Below are positions 35,859 to 47,580 of a stretch of DNA of 64,000 nt, piece after piece. The position numbers and the translations under genes are program-made. The notes under the pieces are model-generated. The model had not been told where the DNA came from and did no database searches. It saw only the letters and a program-made list of their open reading frames with translations. Source of the stretch: Blastocystis hominis. Taxonomy: Eukaryota > Sar > Bigyra > Opalinata > Blastocystidae. The stretch spans positions 186,001-250,000 of the forward strand of contig NW_013171824.1 in NCBI RefSeq assembly GCF_000151665.1. The letters run 5' to 3'. Position 1 is the first letter of the stretch. Each line of letters opens with the position of its first letter.

Positions 35859-36770
35859 TCAGCAACTGCCAAATCGGTCTGGATCGTGGAAACGTGGAAA
35901 CATCGCGACCCACGGCGCACCAGGCGTGATCGACGAGGTGGGCGCGGATGAGCGCGCCGGTCACGTCGTAGGCGAAGAGGAAGAGGAAGCGGAGGCGGAG
36001 GCGGAGGCGGAGGCGGAGGGGCTGTGTGACGGAGACCACGGTGGCGTTCTGCGCCCAGTTGGACAGGAAGAGATCCAGAGAGCCCGGTCGACTCTGCACA
36101 CCTTCGTAGGGAGCCACGGACCCCACCCCATCGCCCACCAGATTCCTGCTCACTCACACCCACACCCACACCCAGAGCGAACCGGTGAGCGAGGAGGTTG
36201 GCTCGCCGTCCACCACCAACACCCAACGAATTCCGACGTGGCCATCGTGGACACTCCGAATTGCCTGCCCATCCACTCGGCACTGCCCACTTCGCTCGGG
36301 ACGCACTCCAGCGTGTAGGAAGTCGCGGGGATCCCACCCTCCAACACGTCCCACACATCGCGTCCCGCGGGGAACCAGACGGTTCGGCGGAAGGAGGAAG
36401 GAGGAAGTGGCGGGAGTGCGAAGCTCGCACGTGGCGGTGCAGAGATCATGGAAGGATCCGGTAATCGCCATCGCACAGTCCCACTCAATGCCCTCCGCCT
36501 GATTCCACACACACCGCATACAGAACCGCGGGGAACGCCCCGTCCGTCACGCACCCCAAGCCCAAACCGCAGACCGACCCGACCAATCCACAGCCGACCC
36601 CACACCCGCCGTGCAGGCACGCTCGATCACGTGTCCCTCGCTGCAGGTGAAGGTGGAAATGGAGGTGGCCAGATGGGGCGTGATGGGAACAAGCGTTTGC
36701 GGGACAGAAGCAGGGTTGTTCATGTTCTTCCATTCGCCGAAGAGGTCGCATGCGCCCTCCTGAAGTGGAG
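35859..36770 (-). CDS. Hypothetical cysteine-containing protein, 5' end not found
   Basis: A GC-rich block with coding character on the minus strand. Readable segments are DLFGEWKNMNNPASVPQTLV, STFTCSEGHVIERAC, GIEWDCAMAITGSFHDLC, LFLSNWAQNATVVSVTQP and AYDVTGALIRAHLVDHAWC. The last intron (35879-35909, 31 bases) joins to a short exon ending DRFGSC and a TGA at 35859. The most upstream exon seems to begin at a splice acceptor near 36770, but the 5S gene starts 80 bases further on and no first exon is visible. The gene may be truncated beside the 5S copy, or start in a frame I could not settle. A run of CTCCGC repeats encodes LRLRLRLRLR. No family recognised. Confidence 0.45.
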
Positions 36771-36848
36771 ATGAGTGGAATGGAGTGGAGAAAAGAGGAA
36801 AGGAGAGGAATAAAAAGGAAAAGTAAAAAATAGAATAGAATAGTGTAA

Positions 36849-36966
36849 AAGAACAGCATCGAGACTTCTCAGCGAGTCACCCACACTGGTACTAACTCGA
36901 CTCGTGATGACTTAGCTTCCTAGATCGGACGGGTTAGGGCGCTTTCCATCAGATATGGCCGTTCTC
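36849..36966 (-). rRNA. 5S ribosomal RNA, copy 2
   Basis: Same 118-base sequence, strand and TTTT terminator as copy 1, 15.4 kb away. Not in a tandem array and not linked to other rRNA genes within the window. Confidence 0.96.
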
Positions 36967-37066
36967 ATTTTATTGCTCTTCGCTAACCTATTTAAACATC
37001 ACATTCTGATCATCATTCACTCACACCCCATTTCAATTCTACTCATTTCTGTTTCAAGTCGTTTAC
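36967..37066 (-). promoter_or_regulatory. Conserved upstream region of 5S copy 2
   Basis: GTTTAAATA again starts 22 bases beyond the 5S 5' end (36989-36997), followed by the same ATCACATTCT-x-ATCATCATTCACTCACAC block (plus-strand reading, in two parts). Similarity fades after ~100 bases. Confidence 0.65.
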
Positions 37067-37073
37067 TTTCCAC

Positions 37074-37081
37074 AACAAACA
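37074..37081 (-). terminator. TGTTTGTT octamer of the CDPK gene
   Basis: Nine to ten bases past the CDPK genomic TAA stop. Confidence 0.7.
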
Positions 37082-37094
37082 ATCCAGAGTACAT

Positions 37095-39801
37095 TTAAGT
37101 AAAGTGTAAACTAGAAAACCTTCGCATCGCCAGCTCGTCCGTCGGCGTATTTTCATAGCTATAAGGCTCGGGAGCTTTAATCGAACTCGTCATATCCGGT
37201 GTTTCCGACTTCAAACTCCGCGAAGTATCCAAACTCTTCGAGTTCATCGGAGTGAGTTCTTTCGAATTCGGCGTTTCGGATTTCGAATTCGGCGAAGTTC
37301 GGATCGGATTGGACTCTGGTGATGGCGTCGAGTTCTTCGAATTCTTCGGATTATCAGTTGTATTCTTCTCGGTTTCCTCGGTTTCCTCGGTTTCCACAGT
37401 TTCCTCTGTTTCTACGGTTTCTATTTTTTCGGCACTAGAACTCTTCGAATTCTTGGACGGTTCGGGCGTCTTCGCCTCCTTGAAATCATTGAAAATCGAA
37501 TGGAGCATCGAATTGGTGGTCAGCGGAACTTCTGCCAATACATTATGCTGATCCACTGCTTCCGCCGTGGTTTCATTCGTAATCATCTACATGCTACCCC
37601 GCGGTTATTCTCACCTTCGTGTTCATGATTCGTTCCAGATCGGGCTGCGTCAATTCATCGCGTTTCTCTCCGAAAGTTCGCTGAATAATCGCTTCGATTT
37701 CCTCGATCTACGATGCCAAAACCCGGCCAATTCCCACGGGAATGCTCTCACCGAAAAACACGTGCAGGTCCTCCACGGAGATTTTCCCGCGGTGTTCGCG
37801 ATCCACCCTACATGAAACCGACCAATCATCTTCACAGGTCAAAAATCAGCTCTGCGTATTCGCGTTTCATGCCTTCTTTTCGCGCCAAACACGCCGCCAA
37901 AAACTCGGAATAATCGATGGTTCCCGTGTGGTTGAAATCGATTCCTTCGAACAAGGCGATCAGCATTTTCTCGTTCGAATTCAGCGTCGAGATCGCTTCG
38001 TACGCAGGGTTCCCCGCGGCAAAAGACGTCCCATTGGCCCCATATGTCCCGATGGACCGATTGGACCTCGCGAACTTCGTGACCCTATTGAACAGGCCTC
38101 TGGGACCATCGGACCCATTTGGCCCATTGGACCCATTGGCCCCATTTACACCTCCATTGGCCCCATTTACACCTCCATTGGGCCCATCTGACCCATTGGG
38201 CCCATCTGACCCAATTGACCCAATTGACCCAATTGACCCAATTGACCCAATTGACCCCTTCGGCCTATTGGCCCCATTGGCCCCATTGGCCCCGCCCGAA
38301 AACTGCGATAACCGCGAAATCGCCTGTCGGAACTCCTCCATGCTGATGGTTCCCGTGTTGTCCTTGTCGAAGAATTCGAACGCCGCCTCCAGCTGCCGCA
38401 GCTCCTTCTACCCGTCATCCCCGCGGGGATCGCCCACGCTGTTCAGATGGTACGCCACCGCGGTCATCGCCGCCTTTTTCAGCCGGTTGAACCCCTGAAA
38501 CGCCTGCAGGTTCTGCACGAGACTCGCGGGGAACTGCTTCGGAACCGCGGGATACTGCCGCCGGAGCCAGGGATGCGCCTGCGCCTGCGATGCTACATGA
38601 AAAAAACCGCGGGAACCCGACCAGTGAGCCGCTTTGCGGGGTCGAACTGAAGAAGGCCCTCGACGAATTGTTTGGCCTCCGGAGAAATGGAATTCCAGTA
38701 TTTCCGGGGATAAGGGATCTTGCCGGAGAGCTGCTGGAGAGGACCGGTGCAGGGCTGGGAGGGAAGAGGATTTCGGCCGGTGAGCAGGAAATAACAAATG
38801 ATGCCGAGAGACCACATGTCGCAGGCCTTGGTGTAGCCGGAGCCTTGGTAGTCGCGCATGTACACCTCGGGAGCGATGTAGTTGCGAGTACCGACCACGC
38901 TGTGGGCATATTGGTTGGCTGTGAGGATCTGGAGGGAAGGAGGGAAATGCACAAAAAAATACTTTGGAGAGCCCAAAGTCGATGAGTTTCAGTTCAGCGT
39001 TCGGAGATTTGTCCGAAAACATGACATTGCTGAGTCTGCATGATTCAGGGGAGGGAACGAAGAAAAGTACTTGAGATCGCGGTGGGCAATGTTCTTGACG
39101 TTGTGGAGGTAGCAGATCGCGTTGAGCATATCATTCACGATCGAACATGCGTACTCTTCCGAAAATTTGTGCTCTGTGTGGTAATCGCCTTTAGATCCAA
39201 TATTTACCCGGTTGGAGCATGAGACGGCTGAATAGCTCCCCGCCAGAGAGCAGTTCCATAATCAAGTACACGGCGGAATCTGACTCGTAGATCTCGTAGA
39301 GTTTGACGATGTTTTGATGATGCATTCGTGCTAAAATTAGAGACTCATTCACGACACGTTCATGCATAGCTGGTGATAAACCCACGAGGTTGATCGTTTT
39401 TAATGCATAGCGCTCGCCTGTTGCTCTAGTCGTTTCAACAATATTCATGCAATGTACCTATCAATTGCCACGCGTACAGTCCCGGATACGCCAGAACCGA
39501 GTTCTTCCGAAGTGAAGGCGTATATACTTTGAATATACCTATCTCAATCAATTCACACAACCCTTTTTATACTCTTTACGGTACACAGCGTTAGAAACAC
39601 CACACATAATGTCACTAACGCTACTCGATGCACGAGGAGCCTTGATAATTTCGGTATTTTCCTTCTCATGTGTTTGTGGTTGTAAAAAAATGGGGTAATT
39701 AGGTTCACCTTGAATTCACGAAACATGCATCCGTTACTCGATTCTTTATCATAGGAGCCCGAAACAATTTCGTTGCTCACTTTTGAATGATTACAACCCA
39801 T
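37095..39801 (-). CDS. Calcium-dependent protein kinase (CDPK)
   Basis: Ser/Thr kinase switched on by calcium. It starts MGCNHSK, a site for N-myristoylation (Gly2) and palmitoylation (Cys3), so it is likely membrane bound. Kinase elements in order: glycine loop LGSGVSGTV, YALKTI (Lys), HRDLK, DFGLSK, GTRNYIAPEVY, and CDMWSLG, which closes a normal catalytic core. EF-hands follow: DKDNTGTISMEE, DFNHTGTIDYSE and VDREHRGKISVED. Between the first two EF-hands sits a ~70-residue Asn/Gly/Ser/Ile repeat (GANGANG, GSIGSIGSIG). A disordered Ser/Thr/Glu tail ends RRFSSLHFT. Many introns of 28-37 bases, several with CCGCGG; the first intron (~190 bases) is unusually long. Genomic TAA. Confidence 0.9.
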
Positions 39802-39842
39802 ATACTAAACAATAATCTAAAACACTTTCAAACAAACACAAA

Positions 39843-41804
<1,962 letters not shown>

Positions 41805-41847
41805 GAGGGAAACAGAACAAAGTATGTCAAACAAACAAGCAGTTCAT

Positions 41848-42616
41848 TTAATCCAATTCCCAAAAGACCTCAAGAGTCCAAATGAGGGGACATGGCGCTA
41901 CGATCGTTACACAATCGTTCATCATGCAGTTTGAAGAACTAATCATACCTCCAAACTGCATAGTCGAATTATCCAGATTCCATTTCAACCCAGTAGTGCT
42001 CACATTATTACACAACCAACCACCCAATGGAATGATGCCGCAAATGAAACCATCCTTATGTTTCTTTCCGGCACAGCGTTCAATTGTATTCGAGCCCTCG
42101 GGCAGAATCCGCAGAGTACTCTTCGGACCTACGAGTACAAGATCCGTAAAGTAATCCTTCGCTATCATCATGGAGTTTACAATCCCAAAAGAATGATCAA
42201 AACGACCTCCCAGATCTCCGTAGATAATAACGTGCAACTAACTCTCATGGAGAATAACATGCACTACATCACGGGATATTTCAGATAGATGCAAAAGACA
42301 TTTGTCGAGGTCTGTATTATCCTGGTTTGGGTCTTTCAAAATTGTGGTTCCATGACTTTCATAGTAAGAAAGCACAGTTTCATTCGCTGAATCAAAGTCT
42401 CCCTGTCGATTAGGCTCTCACCTTCAAACCCCACCATAATATAATCGGGGATGTATCGTTCTCGTTTATCGGGAAACATTGAATAGAGGCGATTGGCTGC
42501 ACCATCCGCTGTTATGTGAATGGAAGTGGTACTCCACAAATATCTATATGCTGACCGAAAATGGAAAAAGCATACTCGAAAAGGCTGGTGCCCATATCCG
42601 TGTTCAAAAAGATCAT
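41848..42616 (-). CDS. Thiamine pyrophosphokinase
   Basis: Makes thiamine diphosphate from thiamine and ATP. Exons 42616-42576, 42543-42435, 42402-42268 and 42237-41848 sum to 675 bases, 224 residues, a normal length. Family blocks: IFLNTD, ITADGAANRLY, GDFDS (created across the 42403-42434 intron), DPNQDNTDLDKCL, GDLGGRFDHSF and GLKWNLDNSTMQFGG. The start at 42616 is the first in-frame Met after a possible upstream splice site, so a few N-terminal residues may be missing. Genomic TAA; octamer at 41830-41837, only ~25 bases from the next gene's start codon. Confidence 0.93.
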
Positions 42617-42738
42617 TGCTTCTACAAACTAAGCGCCAGCACTGCGTTGCTCACTTTTATCACACGAAGTATTGAAGAGTACCTGATTCGTAAACAGCCC
42701 CATCTTCAATTCCAACAAACAAAAAAACACTAAACCCA

Positions 42739-43838
42739 TTACTTCATCTCCTTCTCTTTTTCGCTTTCCATTTCCTTCGCACTTGCATTCGCACTCGCAC
42801 TTGCATTCGCCTTCTCTCTCTCCGCCTTCCTCTTTCGACTCGACATTCGCACCTCCTTCATCGGGATCTCCACTCCCTGCTCCGCCAGCTCCTCATTAAA
42901 AAAGTAACGCCCGGGCGTTACAAATCGAAGATCTAAGAAGAACGCCGGTCCCATCGTGGAGCTCAGACAAACCGCCTGGATGAAGTTCTTCGCGGTTGGC
43001 GGCTTGATCGCGCTTAACTGAATCTTCGGGTCAAAAAGTGGTCAAACTGCAAACGACGAACTCGCGAAGATTGTCCAGCAGCTGCTCGTCGGTGAAGGAG
43101 AGCTTGCCCAATCCCATGCGGATCGCTGCGGACTTGTCCGGCTTGATTTCGCGCTTCCCGCGCAGAGCGTCCTACAGACAACGCGCGACGACATGCATAC
43201 ACGGATGGCGGTTGGGATGTCGGAGGAGGCGGTGCCGTTCTTGCTAGAAGGCATGAGCTTTTTCGGTCCGAGAATCTGGAGGTGAGGGGAAGCGGAATGA
43301 ACGGACGCGAGCGACCGGGGCGAGTTTCGGCATGTAACGAGGCGCGGTGATGGCCACGTCGAAGTCGATTTTACCCTGCTTGATATCGCTGATTAAATCG
43401 TCCAGACCCACGATGTCCGCACCGGCTTGCTTTGCATCCTCCGCGTATTTGCCATCCGCAAACACAGCAATTCGAGGATGCTTGCCGTTGCCGTGAGGCA
43501 GCTACTCGCTCAGAAAACCAAAATTCACACTACCATCACGGTTCCTCTTACAATTTGGTTTGTCTTTGTGGGATCAACATTGAGACTCGCCACCACTTCA
43601 AGAGTCTCGTCAAACTTTGCCTTTGCGCTGTTTCTCACACACGTAACAGCTTGCAACGGAGAATAGTACTATGGCATCAGTAGCGAATGACAGATAGGGT
43701 ACAATACGACCAGGATTCTTTCTCGCGCCAGCTGCCATTGAAGTTCCAAAACAACGGAATTGGCTTGCTCTACGTATCAACGTTGACGCGAGCAGCAAAA
43801 TACAAAAGAAACAGGCATGGCCTTGTGGCTCGCAACAT
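42739..43838 (-). CDS. Organellar 50S ribosomal protein L1 (uL1m)
   Basis: Bacterial-type L1 for the ribosome of the mitochondrion-related organelle; it binds 23S rRNA at the L1 stalk. N-terminal presequence MLRATRPCLFLLA... with FRCFGTSM. Family blocks: KAKFDETLEVVASLNVDP, VRGTVMLPHGNGK, FADGKYAEDAKQAGAD and LGPKKLMPSSKNGT. Bacterial and organellar L1 have FDE and VLPHG-like motifs, unlike cytosolic L10a. Seven introns by eye, including 43770-43803, 43669-43702 and 43503-43534. The C-terminal tail is a low-complexity extension (ASASANASAKEME). Octamer at 42714-42721. Together with organellar GluRS this supports active organelle translation. Confidence 0.92.
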
Positions 43839-43992
43839 CGCAACAAAAATGTGGTTCTTATTCCATTCTGCCCTTCACAAAAAGCGCTTCTGTCTTCCTC
43901 ACTGTACTGTACAACAGTTCACTCACTCATTCACTCACTCAGCTTTTCTCCTTTTCGATGCATCTCAAACAAACACATCACAGCAACAGCTT

Positions 43993-44628
43993 TTAGTTGA
44001 ACAACTCCTCATCCTCCTCGTAACTTCCGCTAGCACCCATCGATCGCTTCTCGTTCAACTCGGTGAGGGAGACTCCGTCAATCAGGATATCGTAATCCCA
44101 ACCAATTCGTCCCTCCAATGTTGCATCCGAAATCAGCACAGCCACTTCACGACCCTCAATGCGGAACGGGAACGTGAAATCCAAACCAGCATCGAAGAAC
44201 TCGTTCTCTTCGTACTCGGTATCTCCATCAAGAAGAACCACCTTCTTTCCAGAGAGCTGGCTGTGGTACACGGCGATCGTGTGCTCCTCACCCTCAATGA
44301 CAAGCTCCCAAGTGATCTTCAGCTTGGTCTTCTTCATGAAGCGGCCCACTCCTTCCTTTGTATATGAATGAATGTAGCACTTCTCAGGATTCACTTCCTG
44401 GTCCACGGGATGAGGTCCGTTCTTCCACACATCCTCACGCTCCTCCTCCTCTTCCTCGGACTCGTTACGGACTCCCATCTCCTCGATGTCAACTTCTTCA
44501 AGATCGTCCTCAGGCTCCTCCTCCTCTTCCTCTTCCTCTTCCTCTTCTTCCACCTCCTCTTCTTCCACCTCTTCCTCCTCTACCTCCTCCTCATCGAAGT
44601 CATCAAATTCGTCATCCTTGCGCACCAT
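43993..44628 (-). CDS. Acidic protein with a FAIM-like domain
   Basis: 211 residues. The first ~70 residues are almost all Glu/Asp (EEEVEEEEVEEEE). Residues ~100-195 form a beta-rich domain: WELVIEGEEHTIAVYHSQLSGKKVVLLDG, then FTFPFRIEGREVAVLISDA and YDILIDGVSL, echoing the repeat of Fas-apoptotic-inhibitory-molecule proteins (W..L..G..H.I...H....G...+..DG). Similarity is by pattern only. No intron inside; an AG acceptor just before the ATG (TTATATAG) allows an untranslated first exon. Genomic TAA; octamer at 43968-43975. Histone chaperone-like acidity is an alternative reading. Confidence 0.65.
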   Translation of the reverse strand: MVRKDDEFDDFDEEEVEEEEVEEEEVEEEEEEEEEEEEPEDDLEEVDIEEMGVRNESEEEEEEREDVWKNGPHPVDQEVNPEKCYIHSYTKEGVGRFMKKTKLKITWELVIEGEEHTIAVYHSQLSGKKVVLLDGDTEYEENEFFDAGLDFTFPFRIEGREVAVLISDATLEGRIGWDYDILIDGVSLTELNEKRSMGASGSYEEDEELFN

Positions 44629-44831
44629 CTATATAAGATTAAAAAATCTGTCTATTCTCAAAAATGACATGCGTAATCATTCAGACATGGGTCTTCATGA
44701 AGAACTTTATGCTCTACCTACTTTTTCCTCCTGGATAGTCTACAATCTTTGGAGACATGATAGTGACCCTAACTAATTGGGACAACTGGTGCTAAAATGT
44801 GGGTATTTCACAACAAACAGGGCCATTATTT

Positions 44832-45518
44832 TTATTCCTCCTTCTTAGTCTCAGCAGCGGGCTCAGTCACCTTCTCCGAAGTCGCGTCCGTAGACTTCAG
44901 CTTACCCGTCTCCATATCCACATCCACATTAAACACTCTACATATCATCTCAATACTCACGCCACCCACTCAGCGTTCACCTTGCGAGCCTCGTCGAAGG
45001 CCTTCTTGAAGGACATGGCAGTATCGTGATCTTTAAAACGGATGGCGTAATATCCACTCTTGATTTCTCCCTCGGCGAAGTCCTCGCAGAAGAAGTTCCA
45101 GGCACGGTCGCTTCCAGAGTTCTCTCTCTACGACTTATCGAAAGAGTGCACGGGCTACAAGAACAGTCATGGGATTCACAGTGTGGTTTAAGATTAACTT
45201 TAAAGTCTTCTCTTGACGCATGACAATACGCTCCTTCTTGTCCTTCTTGTGCTTTAAAATACGGACCTCTCCCGTTCCTCTTTCCTTCCAGATGTTCTTG
45301 CGGACTTCAGTTCCATACACATCTTCCTCATAGAACAAAAACAGACGAGCGCGCCTATATCGCTAACAACAAAAACTCATTTAGTACTCATGGAACACCA
45401 CATCCTCGTCCTCTTCGCCAGACTTAATCTCCACAGCAGTTACAACCTTATCAGGAAGCTTCAGCTTTGAACTCTCGACAGTTTCGCAATCAGGAGCGTA
45501 CTCAACTTTGTCAGCCAT
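44832..45518 (-). CDS. RANBP1: Ran-binding protein 1
   Basis: Stimulates GTP hydrolysis on Ran at the nuclear pore. One Ran-binding domain: TAVEIKSGEEDEDVVFHE, RARLFLFYEED, WKERGTGEVRILKHKKD, RIVMRQEKTLKLILNH, NSGSDRAWNFFCEDFAEGE and YYAIRFKDHDTAMSFKKAF. All signature residues of the domain (WKERGTG, MR.EKTLK..NH, AWNF) are present. At least three introns. Ends in a short acidic tail (ETKKEE) and a genomic TAA. Octamer at 44812-44819. Confidence 0.95.
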
Positions 45519-45649
45519 TGTTTTAAACCTCTTTTTACAAGACCATAAGAATCAACCACGAAAACCCGATCATGGTTTGACAGCCGATTTCTGGAATTCC
45601 CATAGTTCGAGAACAATCTATTTTCGGGTTTGGGGTATTATTATTCGTT

Positions 45650-47541
45650 ATGAGAACTAGAGTCTTTGCGTGTTGCATTCTAGTTGGAATATGGTTTGTG
45701 TTGCTGTTTATAAAAATCAAGATCATTCCAAAAACCGCAATCATTAGTCAAAGTATTGCTTTCTGAATTCCGTGTTAGATAGATCAAAAGCGATACGTCA
45801 TTTCCCACGTTGTTCCCAAATACCAAGAGACTTACAAGAATCTTATTAATTCTGGAATGCTCGACAGTAGTAAATTTAGTTTTGCGAAGTCCAGTTCAAA
45901 ATATGGGCAAGCGGATTATCAGCAAACACCAGATAACAATTCGAGCAGTATTGGTCTTTTTACGATGGAATTATGTGTAGATACAGGGAGTACGAACACT
46001 CGTGGTGAAACTACAGCAGAGAAGAAAGAAGAAAAGTTCTATCCGTTTGTTTCCATTGAGGAAATCATCCGTAATGGGAGTGTGATTCGCCCTGAACTAT
46101 TTCCACCACCTCCAGTCAATTCAATTCGATACGAATGGGGCAATACGACGTGTGACACCGTGAAGGGCACAATCACTTCCTCAGCGAAAGACGTTTTGAA
46201 TCGAAAGTTAATCATTCCTGCTCAGCTGTTTGTGTCGCTCTTGTTGTGTTGAGTCCTAGCCATCAGCCGCCATGGGCTACTTTTGAGAAAAAGAAACGGT
46301 ACGCCATGCCAGGCACGTTGGCACACACCCGGCTGAATTGGTGGTACAGCGAGAACTTCTGTCTGGAAAACAACACCAATCAATTACACATTTACACGAA
46401 CAATTACACACACTATCTTTACCTAAACAGGAGCACGCCCAAACTGCGGATTCCGCACGACGTGTCGAACTATCGCCACGCTCTCCGCGTGTTTGTGCAC
46501 TACGGAGACATTCCTTCCAATCGAACCATTCTCGAGAACTTGTACGTCATCATCAATCGAGGCTGGAACAACATGTACCACCACTCCGAAACAGCCATCC
46601 AGCTCGTTCGTTATGCCATGTATGCTTCGAATTTGCCTCCTGTGGGCGCTGTTTGTTCTCCCAATCACTTCATAGATGAACAATCTTGTTTTGTTTCCGG
46701 ATATTGATTGGATCAATCACCACACACACGATTTTAAGTTCCATTATCGATTTGGACGAAACTACTTTGATCTCGTTTTGGATACCTTCCGAAAGGAATT
46801 GAATGGGAAGGATATGATGCCTCACCTATTCGAGAAGAAGGAGTACAGAGACGCAGGAAGCGTCGTATGCGCTCGGCAAGGCGTAGAAGATAAGGGGGTT
46901 TCTGTGAGTGTAGGTGATCATTCCGATTGTTACGGATATGGACAAATGCTTCCTGGACAAAAAGGAAGCGAATCAAATCCGAATGCTGGCTTACAAGCGA
47001 TACAAACCCTATCTTCCCACCACGTCTCCGTCCAAGCTCGCGCTCCGTTTCGTGGATCGAAACACAGCAAACCGCGGGATCAAAAACGTTGAGGAAATCG
47101 TCGAGTTGCTGAAGAATCAGAACGGGGTATCTCCAAACCGTGTGTTTTTTAATGATTTCTAGACGGAGTTCACGAGGCAGGTGAGTCAGCAAATGTCGTT
47201 TGCGGAGCAAGTGATCTCCATGTTTTCGATCGATATTTTGTTTTCGGTGCACGGAGCAGGCCTCACGTCCGTGGTGTTCATGCTGCCTGGAAGTGCCGTG
47301 CTGGAGATCTTCCCTCCTATGTTCCGGAAACCGTATTATATGATGGTGAGTCGAGCATCGGGCGTCGTGTATCGTCGAATTTCGGAGACTCGGATCATCA
47401 ACAAAAGTGACTATAGGAACATTCAGCGTATGATTGACTTAACGAACAAAGTGTTTTATTTACCGCCTCATTTAGTGACTGCAAAAATGGAGGAACTCAT
47501 TCCGATAGTGTGGGAAAAGAAGTACTCCAGAGTAACGTGTT
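45650..47541 (+). CDS. GT61-family glycosyltransferase (EOGT/xylosyltransferase type), type II membrane protein
   Basis: Six exons (introns 45753-45782, 46232-46266, 46642-46675, 46883-46913, 47127-47162) sum to 1726 bases, one more than a multiple of three; 575 residues. Signal anchor at residues ~5-25 (VFACCILVGIWFVLLFI). Catalytic region: SVHGAGLTSVVFMLPGSAVLEIFPP is the GT61 hallmark; RGWNNMYHHSETAIQL and FVDRNTANRGIKN precede it. Probably Golgi, adding a pentose or GlcNAc. The frame ends ...RVTC then T47541, four bases (GGCT), and TGTTTGTT at 47546-47553, so the stop is made by polyadenylation. The third intron also contains TGTTTGTT (46650-46657). Confidence 0.9.
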
Positions 47542-47545
47542 GGCT

Positions 47546-47553
47546 TGTTTGTT
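47546..47553 (+). terminator. TGTTTGTT octamer ending the GT61 gene
   Basis: T47541 plus four bases; only ~30 bases from the stop of the convergent collagen-like gene. Confidence 0.85.
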
Positions 47554-47580
47554 GAAAGCAACAACGCACAATTTTGTAGA

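Noticed and set aside
39553-39801. Separate small membrane protein starting MGCNHSK
   Set aside because: Its hydrophobic end lies in what is better read as the long first intron of the CDPK; the MGC start fits a myristoylated kinase.
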